From contig NC_134528.1 in the NCBI RefSeq assembly GCF_027942865.1, positions 27,463,732-27,527,731 of the forward strand: a stretch of 64,000 bases of DNA, given 5' to 3'. A program made the position numbers and the translations under genes. Under the pieces are notes generated by a model, which was not told the DNA's origin, did not search any database, and saw nothing but the letters and a program-made list of their open reading frames with translations. Source of the stretch: Odontesthes bonariensis. Taxonomy: Eukaryota > Chordata > Actinopteri > Atheriniformes > Atherinopsidae. Position 1 is the first letter of the stretch, and the number at the start of each line of letters is the position of its first letter. This document shows, one piece after another, positions 24,013 through 45,385 of the stretch.

Positions 24013-27000
24013 AGAGCTTGGCAACGATTAAATTTTTTTATCTAATTAATCACATGATTTCCCTGATTAATCACGATTAATCGCATTTGTATGCAAAATC
24101 CAAAAATGAATTCAAAAGTAGTGTATAGCTTTTAGCATTTAGTTTTATTTTAAATGTGCTGCCATATGAATGAAAGTGCCATAACATTTGTTGTGCAAAC
24201 ACACTTTTAACATCAGCATCTTTCTGTAGTTTTTATGTAGAAGCCTCGCTCCACTGTTTGTTTCCTTGAATGACTTGCTGCTATCAGTTGTGTGTTTTGC
24301 CTTTAAGTGATATTTTAGACTGGAACTACTACGCTGAGAAGACAATTCAACTTGGCAGTGTTTACAGATGACTTTGGTTCTGTTGACTCCGCCGTCTGGA
24401 AGAACTTTAAAATGAAAATGGCCGAGTAAAAGTTCCGTACCCTTCTCCATGTTTGGTGGATCCGCCGATTACTTTCTTTTCCGGTTCCGCAGCAGACAGC
24501 AACAGACTTTTACAAAATAAAAGCCTGTGAGCAACAGACTTGCACAATAATAAAATAAATAATAAAACAAGGGTGGTCTGTGGCATAGTGGGTTGAGCAG
24601 GCGCCCCATGTAAAGCCTGATTCTTACTCGGCGCAACCTCGCTTTGACCCATTCTTACTAGCTGGTCGCAAATGGCGCAAACGGTCACGTGACCCAAAAT
24701 TCCGCCACGCCCCCCGTCGCAAGCTAACAAATCCTCGCGCGTCGCAAGGTCGCGCACAGAACTTTTTTTCTGACTTCGCGCGAGCTCAACCGGAAACAGC
24801 TGACCAAGAGAAAGGAAACATGGACACTGCAGAGACCGCGGTGACCGAGAGGATGCGCCTCTACAAACATCTGTACGACACGTCTATGAAGTTACACTGG
24901 GACAACGTTGTCCCAAAGGACAACGTTTGACAACGTTTGACAAAGTTCGTCTTGTTGCAAAGGACGAACATTCCACCTTCTCTTCTGTTTTTGCTGCAGC
25001 CGCTTAGCTCTGAGATACATATACAGTTCTACACCCAGAGTAAATTCATTCCGCATCAGATGTACCAGCCTCTGCTGACGTGACACCACAGGTGGCATTG
25101 TGTATGCTTTCTTCGTATGCTTTTCTTCGTCCGGTTCTTCAGCTTGTTTCCTCAACAGTGACGCCCGCTGGTCTGGAGAGAACTGCAAATGTGACGCATA
25201 CTCGGCGCAAACTGCGCTTATGAGCTGAAGGAACTGTGAAGGGGCTGGCGCTTTCGATGACGTCATTAATGGTTCTCGAGCCAGAACAGTTGCGCGGTTG
25301 CGCCGAGTATGAATCAGGCTTAAAAGAGACTATAGTCCTCGTTGCAGCTGGCCCCGGTTCAAGTCCTGCATCGGACGGCCCTGTGCTGCGTGTCGTTCCC
25401 CCTCTCTCTGCCCCCTGCTTCCTGTCTCTCTGAACTTTTCTATCCATTAAAGGCACAAAAGCCCCCCAAAATTATTATTATTATTATTATTTTTTTATTT
25501 AAAAAAAATAAATAAAACCTGCGTTAATGCCCGATAAAATATTTATCGGCGTTAAATAATTAATGAGTTAAAGCGATAGTAACGAGTTGACTCGCCCAGC
25601 CCTAATATGTATATAATGTATATAAATATGTGTGTGTGTATATATGTAAAACTTGAATTAGTTTCTACCATTTCTCTCTTTTTCAGCATTAATTTTAATC
25701 AAGATGCGTCCCTCATCTGCGTGTCCAGCGACCACGGCACCGTGCACATCTTTGCTGCAGAGGACCCCAAAAGGAATAAACAGTCGAGGTCTATTTTTTT
25801 CCATTCAGGCAACGTGTTATCACCACTGCTGTTAAAGAAAGCTAAATCCAAAAATTGCCCGTGTGGTTTTTTTTTTGTCTCCGCAGTTTGGCATCAGCCA
25901 GCTTCCTTCCCAAATACTTCAGCTCCAAATGGAGCTTCTCCAAGTTCCAGGTTCCATCAGGCTCTCCCTGTGTGTGTGCCTTTGGAACGGAGCCAAATGC
26001 TGTCATAGGTAAGGTTACTTGGGAGCGTGATGCTGTCTGACAGGCGTGACTCATCCTGTGAGCATCCAACTCTGGCTGATCACAGACAGCAGGTATCCCA
26101 GGGAACATATGGTGACACTGAACCCACATTTGGTTTCCCTTTTTTCAGCCCCTGCATCAAACGTTACAATCTTATCATGTACAGTACAGTACATGATAAG
26201 TACACAAGTCTTGAGTTAGCCCTTTTTTTAAAATTAGAAATGTTTTTATGTATTTTCTTAATTTGTGCCAGACTTCATTGTAATCTTTTAAATTGGTCTT
26301 GACCAATAGTTCTCCAGTATTTCTGCTGTTCTTCTTTGAACACTGGCTGCTTTTTCATGCTCTTTCAATCCAGCCCTTGTACCTGACCCTTTTCAGAGGA
26401 ATGTGTTTTTTTTTTTTTTTTTAACACACTCCTATGGCTCTTTCAAACACAAAATAGCATCCAACTCCAGGAATGAACCGGTCTTGATCATACATAATAG
26501 ACAACTTGGCAAAGAACCAATTTTAAATAACAGTTAAAGATAACAGTTTGACTGACAAAATAGTATTCTTGCACAGACGAGAGGATTGTCAATCAGCAGT
26601 TAGCTGAAAACTAGGAATATCTCAGCAGGGCGTGTAGTGTCCTTAAAGGTTTGAGGTACCTGGACAAGTGGAGAACCAAAGAAGAAGTGTCTGGGGTGTG
26701 TTTATGTAGTTCTTATATGATTGGCAGGCAACTGCTCGTCCTCCTGAGCCACAGCAGATGAACAGTTCGCTGAAGCCTCATCAGAAATGTTCCCCCATGG
26801 AAAGGTGGCTGTTAGGAAGTAATGATGGAATCTGTATTCTTTTTTTAAATATGTGACCATTTTTTAAGTAATTTGAAATATTTCCTGCATTTTTAACTGC
26901 ATCTTAACTGGATGCAGTAACTGGTAACAAGGTAACTGGAGCATATCAAGGCTGACTTTTAGCCACACATGTAATAAGTCCATTTTGATCTCACTCTCCT

Positions 27001-27474
27001 GTTTTAAAGATCATAAAATGTAGTTATGAGCTTTGCAGTATCTTTGTTGCTAGGTAACAATTAGCTCTGAAAAATCCTCGGAAAAAAAAGGAAGCTGCCA
27101 CCAGCTGCTGTCAGTTTGAGGAACAGAAGGGGCTTGTTGTGCTGGTTGCTGATTATTACTGTCTGACAGAGATGAAGTCTCACACGGACCCTCCTCTCAG
27201 CTCTCCTCCTGCACCCAGTCACACATCAAACACTCTAGATTTGCTTAATCAAATCTTATTTTTAAGCTTCGACAGCATTGTGGATGTTGTTCCTTCCTCT
27301 GTAGCGTCATATCTGTGTTCAAACTGTTTGCTGACTGTTTTTTTTTTCCCCTCCCTCCTCTTCATAGCCATTTGTGCTGATGGCAGCTACTACAAGTTTC
27401 TGTTCAACCAAAAGGGGGAGTGTTCCAGAGACGTGTATGCCCAGTTCCTGGAGATGACCGATGACAAAATATGA
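19325..27474 (+). CDS. wdr45b: WD repeat domain 45B (WIPI3), autophagy PROPPIN
   Basis: Ten coding exons: 19325-19391, 20421-20495, 21259-21360, 21683-21770, 23253-23347, 23464-23654, 23732-23817, 25687-25788, 25887-26008, 27368-27474; total 1035 nt, 344 aa, the length of human WDR45B. The protein starts [20 protein letters not shown] and ends EMTDDKI and is nearly identical to the human protein as I recall it. It should fold as a seven-bladed beta-propeller. The phosphoinositide-binding L/F-RRG motif is present (QELRRGSQ, exon 7). The family binds PI3P and PI(3,5)P2 on forming autophagosomes and lysosomes and acts in autophagy. Introns carry a Tc1 relic (intron 4), a triple transposon nest (intron 7) and another Tc1-type relic (intron 9). 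All splice sites are GT-AG. Confidence 0.98.
22045..22880 (+). mobile_element. Tc1-like transposon relic in wdr45b intron 4
   Basis: This is the longest copy of the main Tc1 family here. It covers the N-terminal helix-turn-helix region ([31 protein letters not shown]), the middle ([14 protein letters not shown]) and the region with [19 protein letters not shown] and the SPDL-type end. Frameshifts and stops interrupt the frame. Clear terminal inverted repeats were not seen. It lies sense to wdr45b. Confidence 0.85.
23948..24009. repeat. (TG)n(TA)n microsatellite
   Basis: About 15 TG units are followed directly by about 15 TA units in wdr45b intron 7. The hAT element next to it begins in the TA part, so its target duplication cannot be read cleanly. 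Confidence 0.95.
24145..24450 (-). pseudogene. BED zinc-finger N-terminus of hAT transposase (copy 1)
   Basis: The reading starts [20 protein letters not shown]. It contains [12 protein letters not shown] and [10 protein letters not shown], which is a C-x2-C...H-x4-H BED-type finger as in ZBED/hAT proteins. The frame then degenerates, and no RNase-H-like catalytic domain follows. It is nearly identical to the fragment at 34233-34595. Confidence 0.75.
24614..25320. mobile_element. Short PIF/Harbinger element inside the SINE
   Basis: Terminal inverted repeats of about 29 bp: AGCCTGATTCTTACTCGGCG on the left, and on the right the complement of AGCCTGATTCATACTCGGCG. Both sides are flanked by TAA (24611-24613 and 25321-25323), the TWA-type target duplication of PIF/Harbinger. 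At 707 bp it is a deletion derivative with remnants of two genes: a minus-strand transposase start, and a plus-strand start near 24820 ([20 protein letters not shown]) resembling the MADF/Myb-like partner. Confidence 0.88.
24892..25266 (-). pseudogene. Harbinger transposase N-terminal fragment
   Basis: The minus-strand frame starts [20 protein letters not shown] and reaches [11 protein letters not shown], resembling the conserved RRRxWVRP motif near the N-terminus of Harbinger nucleases. It then runs straight into the opposite gene's remnant. The nuclease domain is deleted. Confidence 0.6.
26310..26830 (-). mobile_element. Second Tc1-type relic family, copy in wdr45b intron 9
   Basis: Blocks shared with 59100-59790 include ctgctttttcat/cac, atacataatagacaac/acacataatagacaac, and gctgaagcctcatcagaaat...ccatgga. 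The same words occur in a common fish Tc1/mariner element read on the opposite strand. It is strongly degenerate with no open frame. Assignment to Tc1/mariner is from memory of the consensus. Confidence 0.5.
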
Positions 27475-30380
27475 CCTTTGATCTCCCTACGGACTTCCTG
27501 TTGAGCAACCAGATTTTTTTTTTTTTGTTTCTTTTTTTTTTTAAATTCAGAGGAGGTAGGAGAGGTCCCACTTTGCACTTCACCTTGTCTTGACAGACTC
27601 TGCAAAAAGAAAAGAGCATCAGATCAAGGAAGGACAAAGAAAAAGAAGCGCAGACTTTTGGGGGATAACCTCTCATCTCAAAGACGGCCGCATGGAACAG
27701 TGATGCAGATTTTCATTCTCTGGACAGACAGACGGACACGTGTTCTGACTTTACTCCCAAACCAAACGCAAGAAAAAGAGGAAAAGCTATTTTTTGAAAG
27801 CACAACTCGCAGCTTTTTAAGATGTCTTCCGAGGAGTTCACAAAGGACGGCTATTTTTAATCACATGGATGGTTCAGATTGATTGAGAATAGTGAGATTT
27901 TTGTCAACTAACACCACCTAACCTAACTGTAGGGAGTGCCTCTGAGACTGGAGTGAATCTGTATTTTCTGCACATATTATTGTTGTCATATATACATACA
28001 TGTGCTTGTATATTTACCAATGTACCACATTAGGTGTCTGCAAACAGGATCAGGGAGAGACCCGTTGTTCTTCAAACATCACGAGCACTGTAGTAGACTG
28101 ATCCTGTTTTGGGAAGCATCACCTTTTGTATTATTAGATTGTCACTGTATATACACAGAACTGTAAAAAAAAACAGTAGCAAAACAAAAGAAAAGAAGGA
28201 ATTAACAAGTGTTTTTTGTTTTACTTTTCTTTTTTCATATGTTGTGCAATACATAGTTTCCCCGAACAGTTAATCTCTTTGTTAAAAGCTTGGAAAAGTC
28301 CAGTGTTTAAGGTTTCTAACTGAACAAAGTGTCGGGGGAAAGTGAGACACTTTGAGGAATACAGTTGTTCAACTCTCATTGTCATATTTGTATGGTGAGT
28401 AAGAACACCTGGACCGCCTGTGTGTATCCGCCCTGCAGCGTCTCTGAAGCTTGAAAACAAATGTCATCACTTTTCAGGATCCATAGGCACTAAAAAAAAA
28501 TGTTATATGAGGAAAAAATAGTCAAATGTTTTTCCGGCTTTTCACTTTGGGGCTGTGAGCTGTTGATGAAGTCAGTTTTTAATGGATCCAACTAACATCA
28601 CATGATTATCAGTTTCTCAGTATGGTTCCATGCACAGTTAAGTCCAGCTCCAGTTATAGCTCGGCTCAGCTGTTTAATTAGGACTCTTTCCTTGTTCTAG
28701 CATCCAGGCATGGGAAAGATAATCAGCTCCTTTCAGCTTGTTAGGTGGAGCTTTTTCCAGTCAGCCTTTTAGTTCAAATCAAAACAACTTACAGTTTAAC
28801 TGGCAGCAAAGTGTCGCTATATTGTGGTGACATTTCTTCGTTCTGTACACTTTTTTTCACAAATGAGATGCACACTGTCCTGTTGCTGCCGACTTCTGTT
28901 ACTTCCGGGTCAAATGCTGCGACAGGGACTGGAGCATGTGCAGAGTGCCTGGGCTGGTTTAGGTCCAATACTTGCATACTTGTAGTAATTCAACTGTCTT
29001 GGTTTCTTTGTCCAACTTTGACAAATTGGATTTAGTATAATTTCAGTCAGACTAACATGTTTACATGTATTTAAAAGTTAAATTTTTTTTCAAGCTAACA
29101 GAAAAGAGTATTTCTGCTTCTAACATCATGTGAGTGTACTGAGGTTTAAAGGTGTACTTAAGTGTTTCTGAAGTTACGGTTGTGTGAAGAACTGTAGCAG
29201 CGCTCTCACTTTGGACAATCCAAAGGTTTCCCAATGGGTGGGTTAAAGCTAAAAGGTTATCCGATGGGTTTTTCTTCTTCTAAATGAACGTCAAAGATTT
29301 CATTACAGTTCAAGCAAACACTGTTGACTTGAACGCTGCCTCATTTCTACATCAGACGGACTGGGTCTGGAGTGTTGTAGCACAAACGCTCTGCAGTTAA
29401 GAAAATGTAGTTACAAAGGAAAAAAACTCAGAAGCAATGATGCGTAAAAAAAATCCTCAATATCGCTCTCTCTCGACCCACGATAAAATGTTTGGGGCTT
29501 GAGTTTTATAGAAATGGAATCTTCCAAGTAGCTTCTAGCTTTAGCCCACCTGAAAGGATTAGTTTCTGATTTATTTTCCCCCCAAGCTTTTTTTTTTGGG
29601 AGCCTCACTTTTAAAAAGGAAAGAAAGAAAAAAAACAACCGCCTTTTAAAGAGCAGTTACACGGACTCTGTCCTGTTAGTCAGCAGCCTTTGCTTCTTGG
29701 CTTATCACAGTTCCCAAAATGCTGAAACATTTCTGGAAGCGTTTGAAAGTTAAAGAGCCAAAACCAAATTTTCTTCTGTTAGTCTAAGTTGATTTCCTGC
29801 TTCATAGTCCAAATTATTTGAAAAAAAAAAGACATTTTGAACCTGGTTCAAGACTGCAATTGATGTTTAATGTTGTTAGCCGTACATTGATCATATAAAA
29901 CAAATGGTCCGCACCACATGCTTTTGGTCTGAGAGACTGCGCAGTCGCAGCTGTATGTCATTTACCCGACTACACTCTTTTTGGTAAGTGTATTTTCTGT
30001 CTATTGGTGTGTTTGTGTGAAATGCATCATAATGCCAGTTCAGAGAATGCATCGGGGACTGTGAGGTGCTCTGCTGAACCCTATGGCCATAAAACAGGTG
30101 TATGTGGGAAACTGATATAAGCAAAGCTATAACAAGATTTATTTTTTTTCCATTTCTAAGGCTACTTGACATCTTCTGGTGAATCCATTGCAAAAACACA
30201 TCTTCTCTATGTTGCTTTCTGCATCAGATTGTATTAAAGCAGGCGTCCCGCTTTGCACACAGCACTTGCCAGACCACAGGAGGGACTCTTTACAAACTGA
30301 AAACCAAGCCAACTGCTTTCTGACATGCTCAGAATGATTGTAAATCCCGCATTTAAAATTGTGAATAAAGTTTAACATCT
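27475..30380 (+). other. Presumed long 3'UTR of wdr45b
   Basis: No coding frame of note follows the stop at 27474. The sequence is unique-looking and AT-rich. A canonical AATAAA lies at 30364-30369, a plausible distal poly(A) signal. Human WDR45B also has a long 3'UTR. Use of this particular site is inferred. Confidence 0.5.
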
Positions 30381-31182
30381 GCTTTTCCAGTTAAGTTCCA
30401 TCAACGAATGAGTTCTTTGTTGTGGAAGTAATACGAAGGCTCTCAACTACTGATTCTGCGTGAATTTCATATTTGTTTACAACTGGTCTTTCTAACCATA
30501 AGTAAGCATTAGTAAGCAAACCGACGTTTCAGACTATTCAAAGGAAACAGCACCAACCAATCCTGATGGGGTTGGGCCGAGCAGCTGTTTTGCATGTGTT
30601 GTGAGGAACAGATGAAATGAGATGCAAGTAACTTGGAATTTTGTAGCGCTTTTGCATGAACCAAAGAAAATGAGCTACTGTGTGCTGAGGAAAAAGGCCT
30701 TTTTTTTAAGGCCCTTCCAAGAAATATGTCATAGAAAAATGTTGATTGAAACTTTTTTTAAAAAGTGTGATCACTTTAAAAAAAAGAAACTGAAGCAAAT
30801 ATTTAACAAAAATTTTTCCATCCCCATAACTGAACTTGTAGTTCAAAAGCCAAAAACAATTTTATAGTGCAGAAAGAAGACAAATTAGTTACCACTATCA
30901 AGCCAATCCTCTGGCCAGTGGACTCCCTTTGATCTGCTTCTAAATCACATATTTTTATCATATTTACTGTGACTCAAACACGTTTTGAAGGATGGGGAGC
31001 TTAAATATAGAATGCATTAGTGGACATAGTTTTCCCTGCAGCCTTTAAATGCTTTTAAGGACAGTGTCTTAATGTCTTCAGATTTTATAAACAGTTTCAC
31101 GAAAAAGAAAGTACATTCTATTAAAATATTCCAAGGTTTTACATAATAAAAACAATCATCTGCTTCTTATCAAATTAAGAGT

Positions 31183-31690
31183 AGATGTCCCAGCAAGTTC
31201 ATCCAGAATATTTCAACAAACCCGCAACAAAACTCCCCAGAGCTACATCTCAGACTCTACGGGCCTCAGTTAGCATGTTAAATGTTAAACTAAATGACAG
31301 TACAAATAGAAAAAGACAGAAAAGTATGGCTTGTTTGGAAGGGTTTGCAGGAGAAACCTCTTCTCTCTTAAAAGAACATGCCTAAACAAACCACAAGACT
31401 CAAATGTGAGGCCATCTGTCCGATAGATAAAGCTGGGCTGAAACTGGGTCATCAGCAGGACAATGATCCCAAACACAGCAGCAGATCTACAACAGAATGT
31501 CTGAAAAAGAGAAGAATCAAGGTGTTGCAATGGTCCAGTCAAAGTCCAGACCTCAGCCTGATTGAAATGTTGTGTTGGGACCTTAAGAGAGCCGTGTGCA
31601 AATAAACATTCATCAACATCTATGACCTGAAGCATTGTTGTCAAGAAGACTGGGCCAAAACAACAATGTGAGCAACTGATGACATCATCC
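31183..31690 (+). mobile_element. Tc1-like transposon relic
   Basis: The plus strand reads the C-terminal Tc1 transposase motifs [14 protein letters not shown] and [18 protein letters not shown] deletion (near 31380) removes the central part: the text jumps from aaaagaacatg to aacaaaccacaagactc and then to the C-terminal region. It lies between wdr45b and the foxk2 3' end. Confidence 0.85.
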
Positions 31691-31805
31691 ACAAAACTAC
31701 CACTTCTTTTCTTTTATGGTTTAGTCTTCGTTCAGTGAAATCCTTCCATCCATTTTCTATCCCCGCTTAATCCAATTCAGGGCCTGGAGCCTATCCCAGT
31801 TTGTT

Positions 31806-32004
31806 TTTCTTTTGTTTGGGCTTTTATGCCTTTAATGGATAGGACAATTTAGAGAGACAGGAAGCAGGGGGCAGAGAGAGAGGGGGAACGACATGCAGTA
31901 AAGGGCCATCTGGTGCGGGACTCGAACCGGGGCCTGCTGCAGTGAGGACTGTAGCCTCTTGTACATGGGGCGCCTGCTGTACCCACTACGCCACGGACCA
32001 CCCC
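31806..32004 (-). mobile_element. tRNA-derived SINE with clear target duplication
   Basis: The minus strand reads GGTGGTCCGTGGCGTAGTGG (A-box-like), CCCCGGTTCGAGTCCCG (B-box), body and an A-rich tail. The direct repeats ctatcccag[t/c]ttgtt at 31791-31805 and 32005-32019 are the 15-bp target-site duplication with one mismatch. The target was itself a dispersed repeat (attttctatccccgcttaat...). It is not a functional tRNA gene. Confidence 0.88.
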
Positions 32005-32439
32005 CTATCCCAGCTTGTTAAATGAATTGACACAGTGTAATGTGTCACATGCCGTTTCTCTTCTGACGATGCATTTACGTAATTTCAAGACCTGGAAACA
32101 AGCAGGTGGCGTTTTATCATGTCGTAATGATGAGGGTGCACATTCTTTTTCACAACTGTTAACTGTTAATCAGTCATTTCCTGTTGCAGTTTGACTTCAC
32201 TCTGAAGTCCAATGCCTCGACATACATTCAGCCTGACTCAGGACTGGAAATGTTAGTCGGTTGTTTTTGTTCCTTTAGGAAAAAGACGGCGTTAACGGAA
32301 ACTTTCCCGCTCCAGCGAAACAGTTTCAGGAATACTCACGAGTAACCTGCCCGCTCGGCAGAAAGAAATGACAGACAGAAGTAGAGTTTGCGTTTGCTCA
32401 GCAGAGAAGGCGTTTACTTAAAGAAATACAAACCGAGAA

Positions 32440-33784
32440 GTAGTTTTAAATAAATTTATAAAAAAAAAAAAAAAGAAAAAAAAAAGCATTTATCCACTGA
32501 AGCAGAACAAACAACTATCACTTGTTTTTTCCTGGTGTAACACAGAATGCAATCTGTATAGACTTTAAAGTCGCCAGAACAGAATAAAAAAAAATAATAA
32601 TAAAGCAAGCCAAGAGACTGCCAACTTCAACACAAAGGTAACAAACACAGCCAATGATGACAGGTAAATCAACCGAACAAATACAAATGAAAACCAATAC
32701 AAAATAACTAAGAGGTTAAGTGCAGCACTGGTCAGAATCATATAGCGTAGATTCAGTCTAAATTTTCTTTGCTCCACATTCAGATAATCTGCTCTGGTAC
32801 ATTTGTTTCTAGATCCGTAACATGCAAGCTCGATGACACGTATGGTCAAATACACATGGGAATATACTTTTTTTTTTTAAATTTCATAGGATATTTGTAA
32901 AATATGAAAAAATCTGTTGATGTACAGTGATAAAGAAATTTCATTCGCATCACTGAGCAGGGAAAAAAAAAAAAAAAAGAGCATCCACTCCGTAGTGTTT
33001 TCTTTAGAGGAAAAAAAATAAATACATTCATTTCACCGAACAGTCCACATACAAAAACAACAACAACGAAAAAAGATTCCCAAAAATACCATGTTGAGAT
33101 GTTTAAATGTTCTCAAAGACCCCACTTACAGCGTTTAGTTATCTTAATTATTACTACATAGTATCTGTGCCTTGGGAAACGAAGTAACACTCAGAAAAGA
33201 TCCAAAGATACAACGGAATACTGCATATCTACTCACGACTGGGTTAGGTAGGTCGACGTGGAGGCTAGCTGCCGAAGATGGGAATGTCCACATGTCCTCA
33301 CACACTTCCCTTTGTGAAATACACTACGTGTGATGTCACTTGGTTGCTTTTTCTATCCAACACAGAGTTAAGCGCTTGTCTGCAATGCTACCAGGATGAA
33401 CCTCCCTATCCTCTTCGGGGGAGTCTCGAGACTCCTCGCTCGTATACATAGTGTTTGCTTTCTTTTATCTGGAAATCTCAACATTTCTGTCCCCCCCCTC
33501 TTCTCCTTTCTGTTCTTCTTCTTGCTGTCTGAGTCTCAAATGCAGGGGATTCACAGTCATCAGCCTCAATTGTATTTTCAATTTGGTTACTTAGTTTTTG
33601 CATCGTATTTCACTGTCGTCATACGTGGAAGAGAAAGTGGGAGGGGTTTGCACATTCTGTAGTCCTTTTCTTTTTGGCACCTTGGAGAAGATGATGACAC
33701 CGGGTGGGATGGAGGGTGGGGGGGGGGCTCAACGTGCACAGGACAGCAGGGCCCAGGATGTGGATCAGAGTGGTTGAGGAGGGG
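32440..33784 (-). other. Presumed 3'UTR of foxk2
   Basis: This stretch follows the foxk2 stop (33785-33787, minus strand) and shows no coding frame. Homopolymer A/T runs are frequent (32460-32485, 32870, 32960). I did not find a well-placed minus-strand AATAAA, so the 3' end is not fixed. Confidence 0.4.
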
Positions 33785-42900
<9,116 letters not shown>

Positions 42901-43804
42901 AGTCATGTCTGAAGAGGAAACATTTGGTTCACCCATTTGTCTTCATGTTCATCCCTTGAGAGGGATTCCTATGTTCTTCTGTCTCTACTACTACAAAATT
43001 TATTATACAAATTCAAGTTTCAGTTTATTTATCATTACACAACACAAGATCACATAACCAAACTAGAGATGTACTCTCTAAAGCCACACCAGTGGCTACA
43101 GTGTCTTAGACAAAAACAACCACAATCTTTTATGAATGGACACTGAGTTGGTAGAACCATGTAAACATGATCCAACCACAGAGGATGACGATATTAGAGG
43201 CTTTATAACTATCAGTGGTATTTCCTCTTGTGTATATCATGTTCATGGAATTTAGGTTAAATGGTTCTGAGGAAGGTTTGGTTAAAATCACCAGATACAA
43301 TAAATCTCTATATCTTTGACATTGCAAATATGGTCCACACATTGAACTGTGATAGGGCCATGGCCTCATCCTATCGACTCCATTTTCTAGTGACCAAACA
43401 AATGCCAGAAGTAAACTGCATTGGATGGAGGAATAAGCCAGGGTCTATGTTGACTTCTTTTAACTCCATATCTGGGCTTTGCTGCTCTGTTCAGGTTCAG
43501 ACGCTCCACTACTGATGTTTGGTCCAGTGCTCTCACTGGCTGATCAGAGGACACCGGAAAAGAGATGGTTTGAAGGTCCGCTGAACCAACATGATCTCAT
43601 GGCGTTGTGTATAAATCCTGTACTACTCCAGGCCCAATTTGTGTGTCATTTTAGTGACTTTTGTAAGCATTTTAGTTTTTCCATGTTTTTTTCACAGCAT
43701 TGAAATAGAGTTGATGTCATCTCTTTACAGTATAGAGCGTGAAACGGGACTCAAAAGACAAAAGTGTGCTTACTAACAACACACAACATGACTTGGTATC
43801 TTAT

Positions 43805-44085
43805 ACTATTCAATTCAATTCAATTCAATTAATTTTTATTTATATAGCGCCAAATACAACAAATGTCATCTCAAGGCACTTAGATAATAAAGTCCAGTTC
43901 AAGCCAATTGGAATTCATTTAATTGTAATCATAATTATTCATAAAATAATCCAATTCGTTCATATAGAGCCAATTCAAAAACAATTTCCTAGCTAAGGAA
44001 ACCAACAGATTGCACTGAAACTTTTTTTTTTTTTTCGGTCCAATCTCCCGTCCTGAGCTTGCCTGAGGCAACTGTGGAGAGAATA
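43805..44085 (+). repeat. Dispersed 'CAATTCAATTC...' repeat, copy 2 (longest)
   Basis: Starts with four ATTCA units. Then come tttttatttatatagcgcc, acaacaaatgtcatctcaag, cagttcaagccaattgg, and aaggaaaccaacagattgc. It continues beyond the other copies into ggtccaatctcccgtcctga and gaggcaactgtggagag. This is the best copy in the window for defining the family. Confidence 0.8.
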
Positions 44086-45314
44086 CGCTCTACTTGTCAT
44101 GCAAATTAGGCTTCAGATCTGGGAATGTTGTCACCACTAATTGACTGTGTTTCTTCAGTTGCAAGCTAGATAGGGAGGTAGGATTTATTCTGTGTTTAGT
44201 CAGAACTGACAACACACACCAAAGTTGACCACATGCAAGTCAGAAAAGTGATTTGCTGAGTTACCAGTCTAGCTTTGACAAGCTGATAACAACACTTCGT
44301 GCATACAAACACCAAAGCAACATGTTTGTGTTCAAGACTGATGAGGTCCCTCTGACTTTCTGCTTAGACATTTGGACTTAAGAGTTCAAATGGAATGCAA
44401 TATTGCTCACTGACCAGGCTAGTGATTATTATCTTTAGAAGTTGATAACAACACATTTGGCTGTATTTTGCCCATATAAACACCACCACAACATTTTCAC
44501 TGATAGAAGTTGATTAGCACGTTGTGTGTGACTGATTTAATGAAATGCAAACTAACTGTTTACAGCTGGACCCATCACCACTTTTTATGTGTGGCTGAGC
44601 CGTGCTGGAATTTCAGATTGGAGCTGGTGAGGTTCCTCCAACGTTCTGAGTTGGAAAACAGACTTGGAGTGGTGTTCCACTTGAGTTCTCTGACTGGGAA
44701 CTCAGAAATTCTGACTTGTGAGTTTGAATGGAACATACCGTATATATGTGTTAAGAAATCACAAGTTATTGGTACTTAATTCTAAAATAAAAGAAATTCA
44801 AACAGAAATATAGCAAAATTTAAGCGTGCTACCAGCCATTGCGTTTGCATGTGTTGCCATCACCATGGAATAAAAAGATATATACAAATACTGTATGAAA
44901 CTCATTTATTGTCTCAGACAGCTCCATATTCATCGGTCATGATTAGTTTATTCCAATCCAAATTACAGATGTATTTGGGTGGTTCCTTAGGGCATGTGAC
45001 CGCATTGCATTTATTCCGGAGAAAGTTTGCTAGGGCACTTGGAAAAGCTTCAACCCAGCCCCTTGTCTATACAAAAGTGCTCCTACTCATGTCATTGTTG
45101 TTAACACAGCTAACAACAAGCTTGCAACAGTGACAAAATCACAACACTCACCAGCAACATTCTGTGTCCAGACGTACAGGTGGGCTCTACTGTGTTTGCT
45201 GTGATAAATTCTCTCCAGCAAATCATAAGTACAGTACATATAAGTTCAACTTATACACGGACATGATCAGAACCAACTCTTCTCTACTTTCCTGGTGCTC
45301 AAAAAAAGATGCTA

Positions 45315-45385
45315 TATGTACCTTGAGATGACATTTGTTGTAATTCGGCACTATATAAATAAAACTGAATTGAATTGAATTAAAT
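45315..45385 (-). repeat. Dispersed 'CAATTCAATTC...' repeat, copy 3 (truncated, inverted)
   Basis: Reads ccttgagatgacatttgttg then ttcggcactatataaataaa and (ttgaa)n, the complement of the first ~70 bp of copy 2. Confidence 0.8.

Larger units (their letters stand above)
24571..25475 (+). mobile_element. tRNA-derived SINE, interrupted by a Harbinger element
   Basis: The halves 24571-24613 and 25321-25475 join to the same sequence as the SINE at 31806-32004: ggtggtctgtggcatagtgg (A-box-like), cccggttcaagtcc (B-box-like), then the body tgtcgttccccctctctctg and the end ctatccattaaaggc. Its 3' end is shared by hAT copy 2, so it was probably in the hAT element before that element spread. Confidence 0.8.
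24013..25602 (-). mobile_element. hAT-type element carrying a SINE and a Harbinger element (copy 1)
   Basis: The left end tagagcttggcaacgatta and right end gactcgcccagcccta match the ends of the cleaner copy at 34178-34803 (TAGGGCTGGG-type inverted termini). The minus strand encodes a BED zinc finger. The interior contains a tRNA-derived SINE, itself split by a Harbinger element. The rest of the transposase is absent, so the copy is non-autonomous. Confidence 0.78.

Noticed and set aside
31900-32004. tRNA-like segment with A and B boxes
   Set aside because: It lacks a cloverleaf and sits in a SINE with a 15-bp target duplication; a SINE head, not a tRNA gene.
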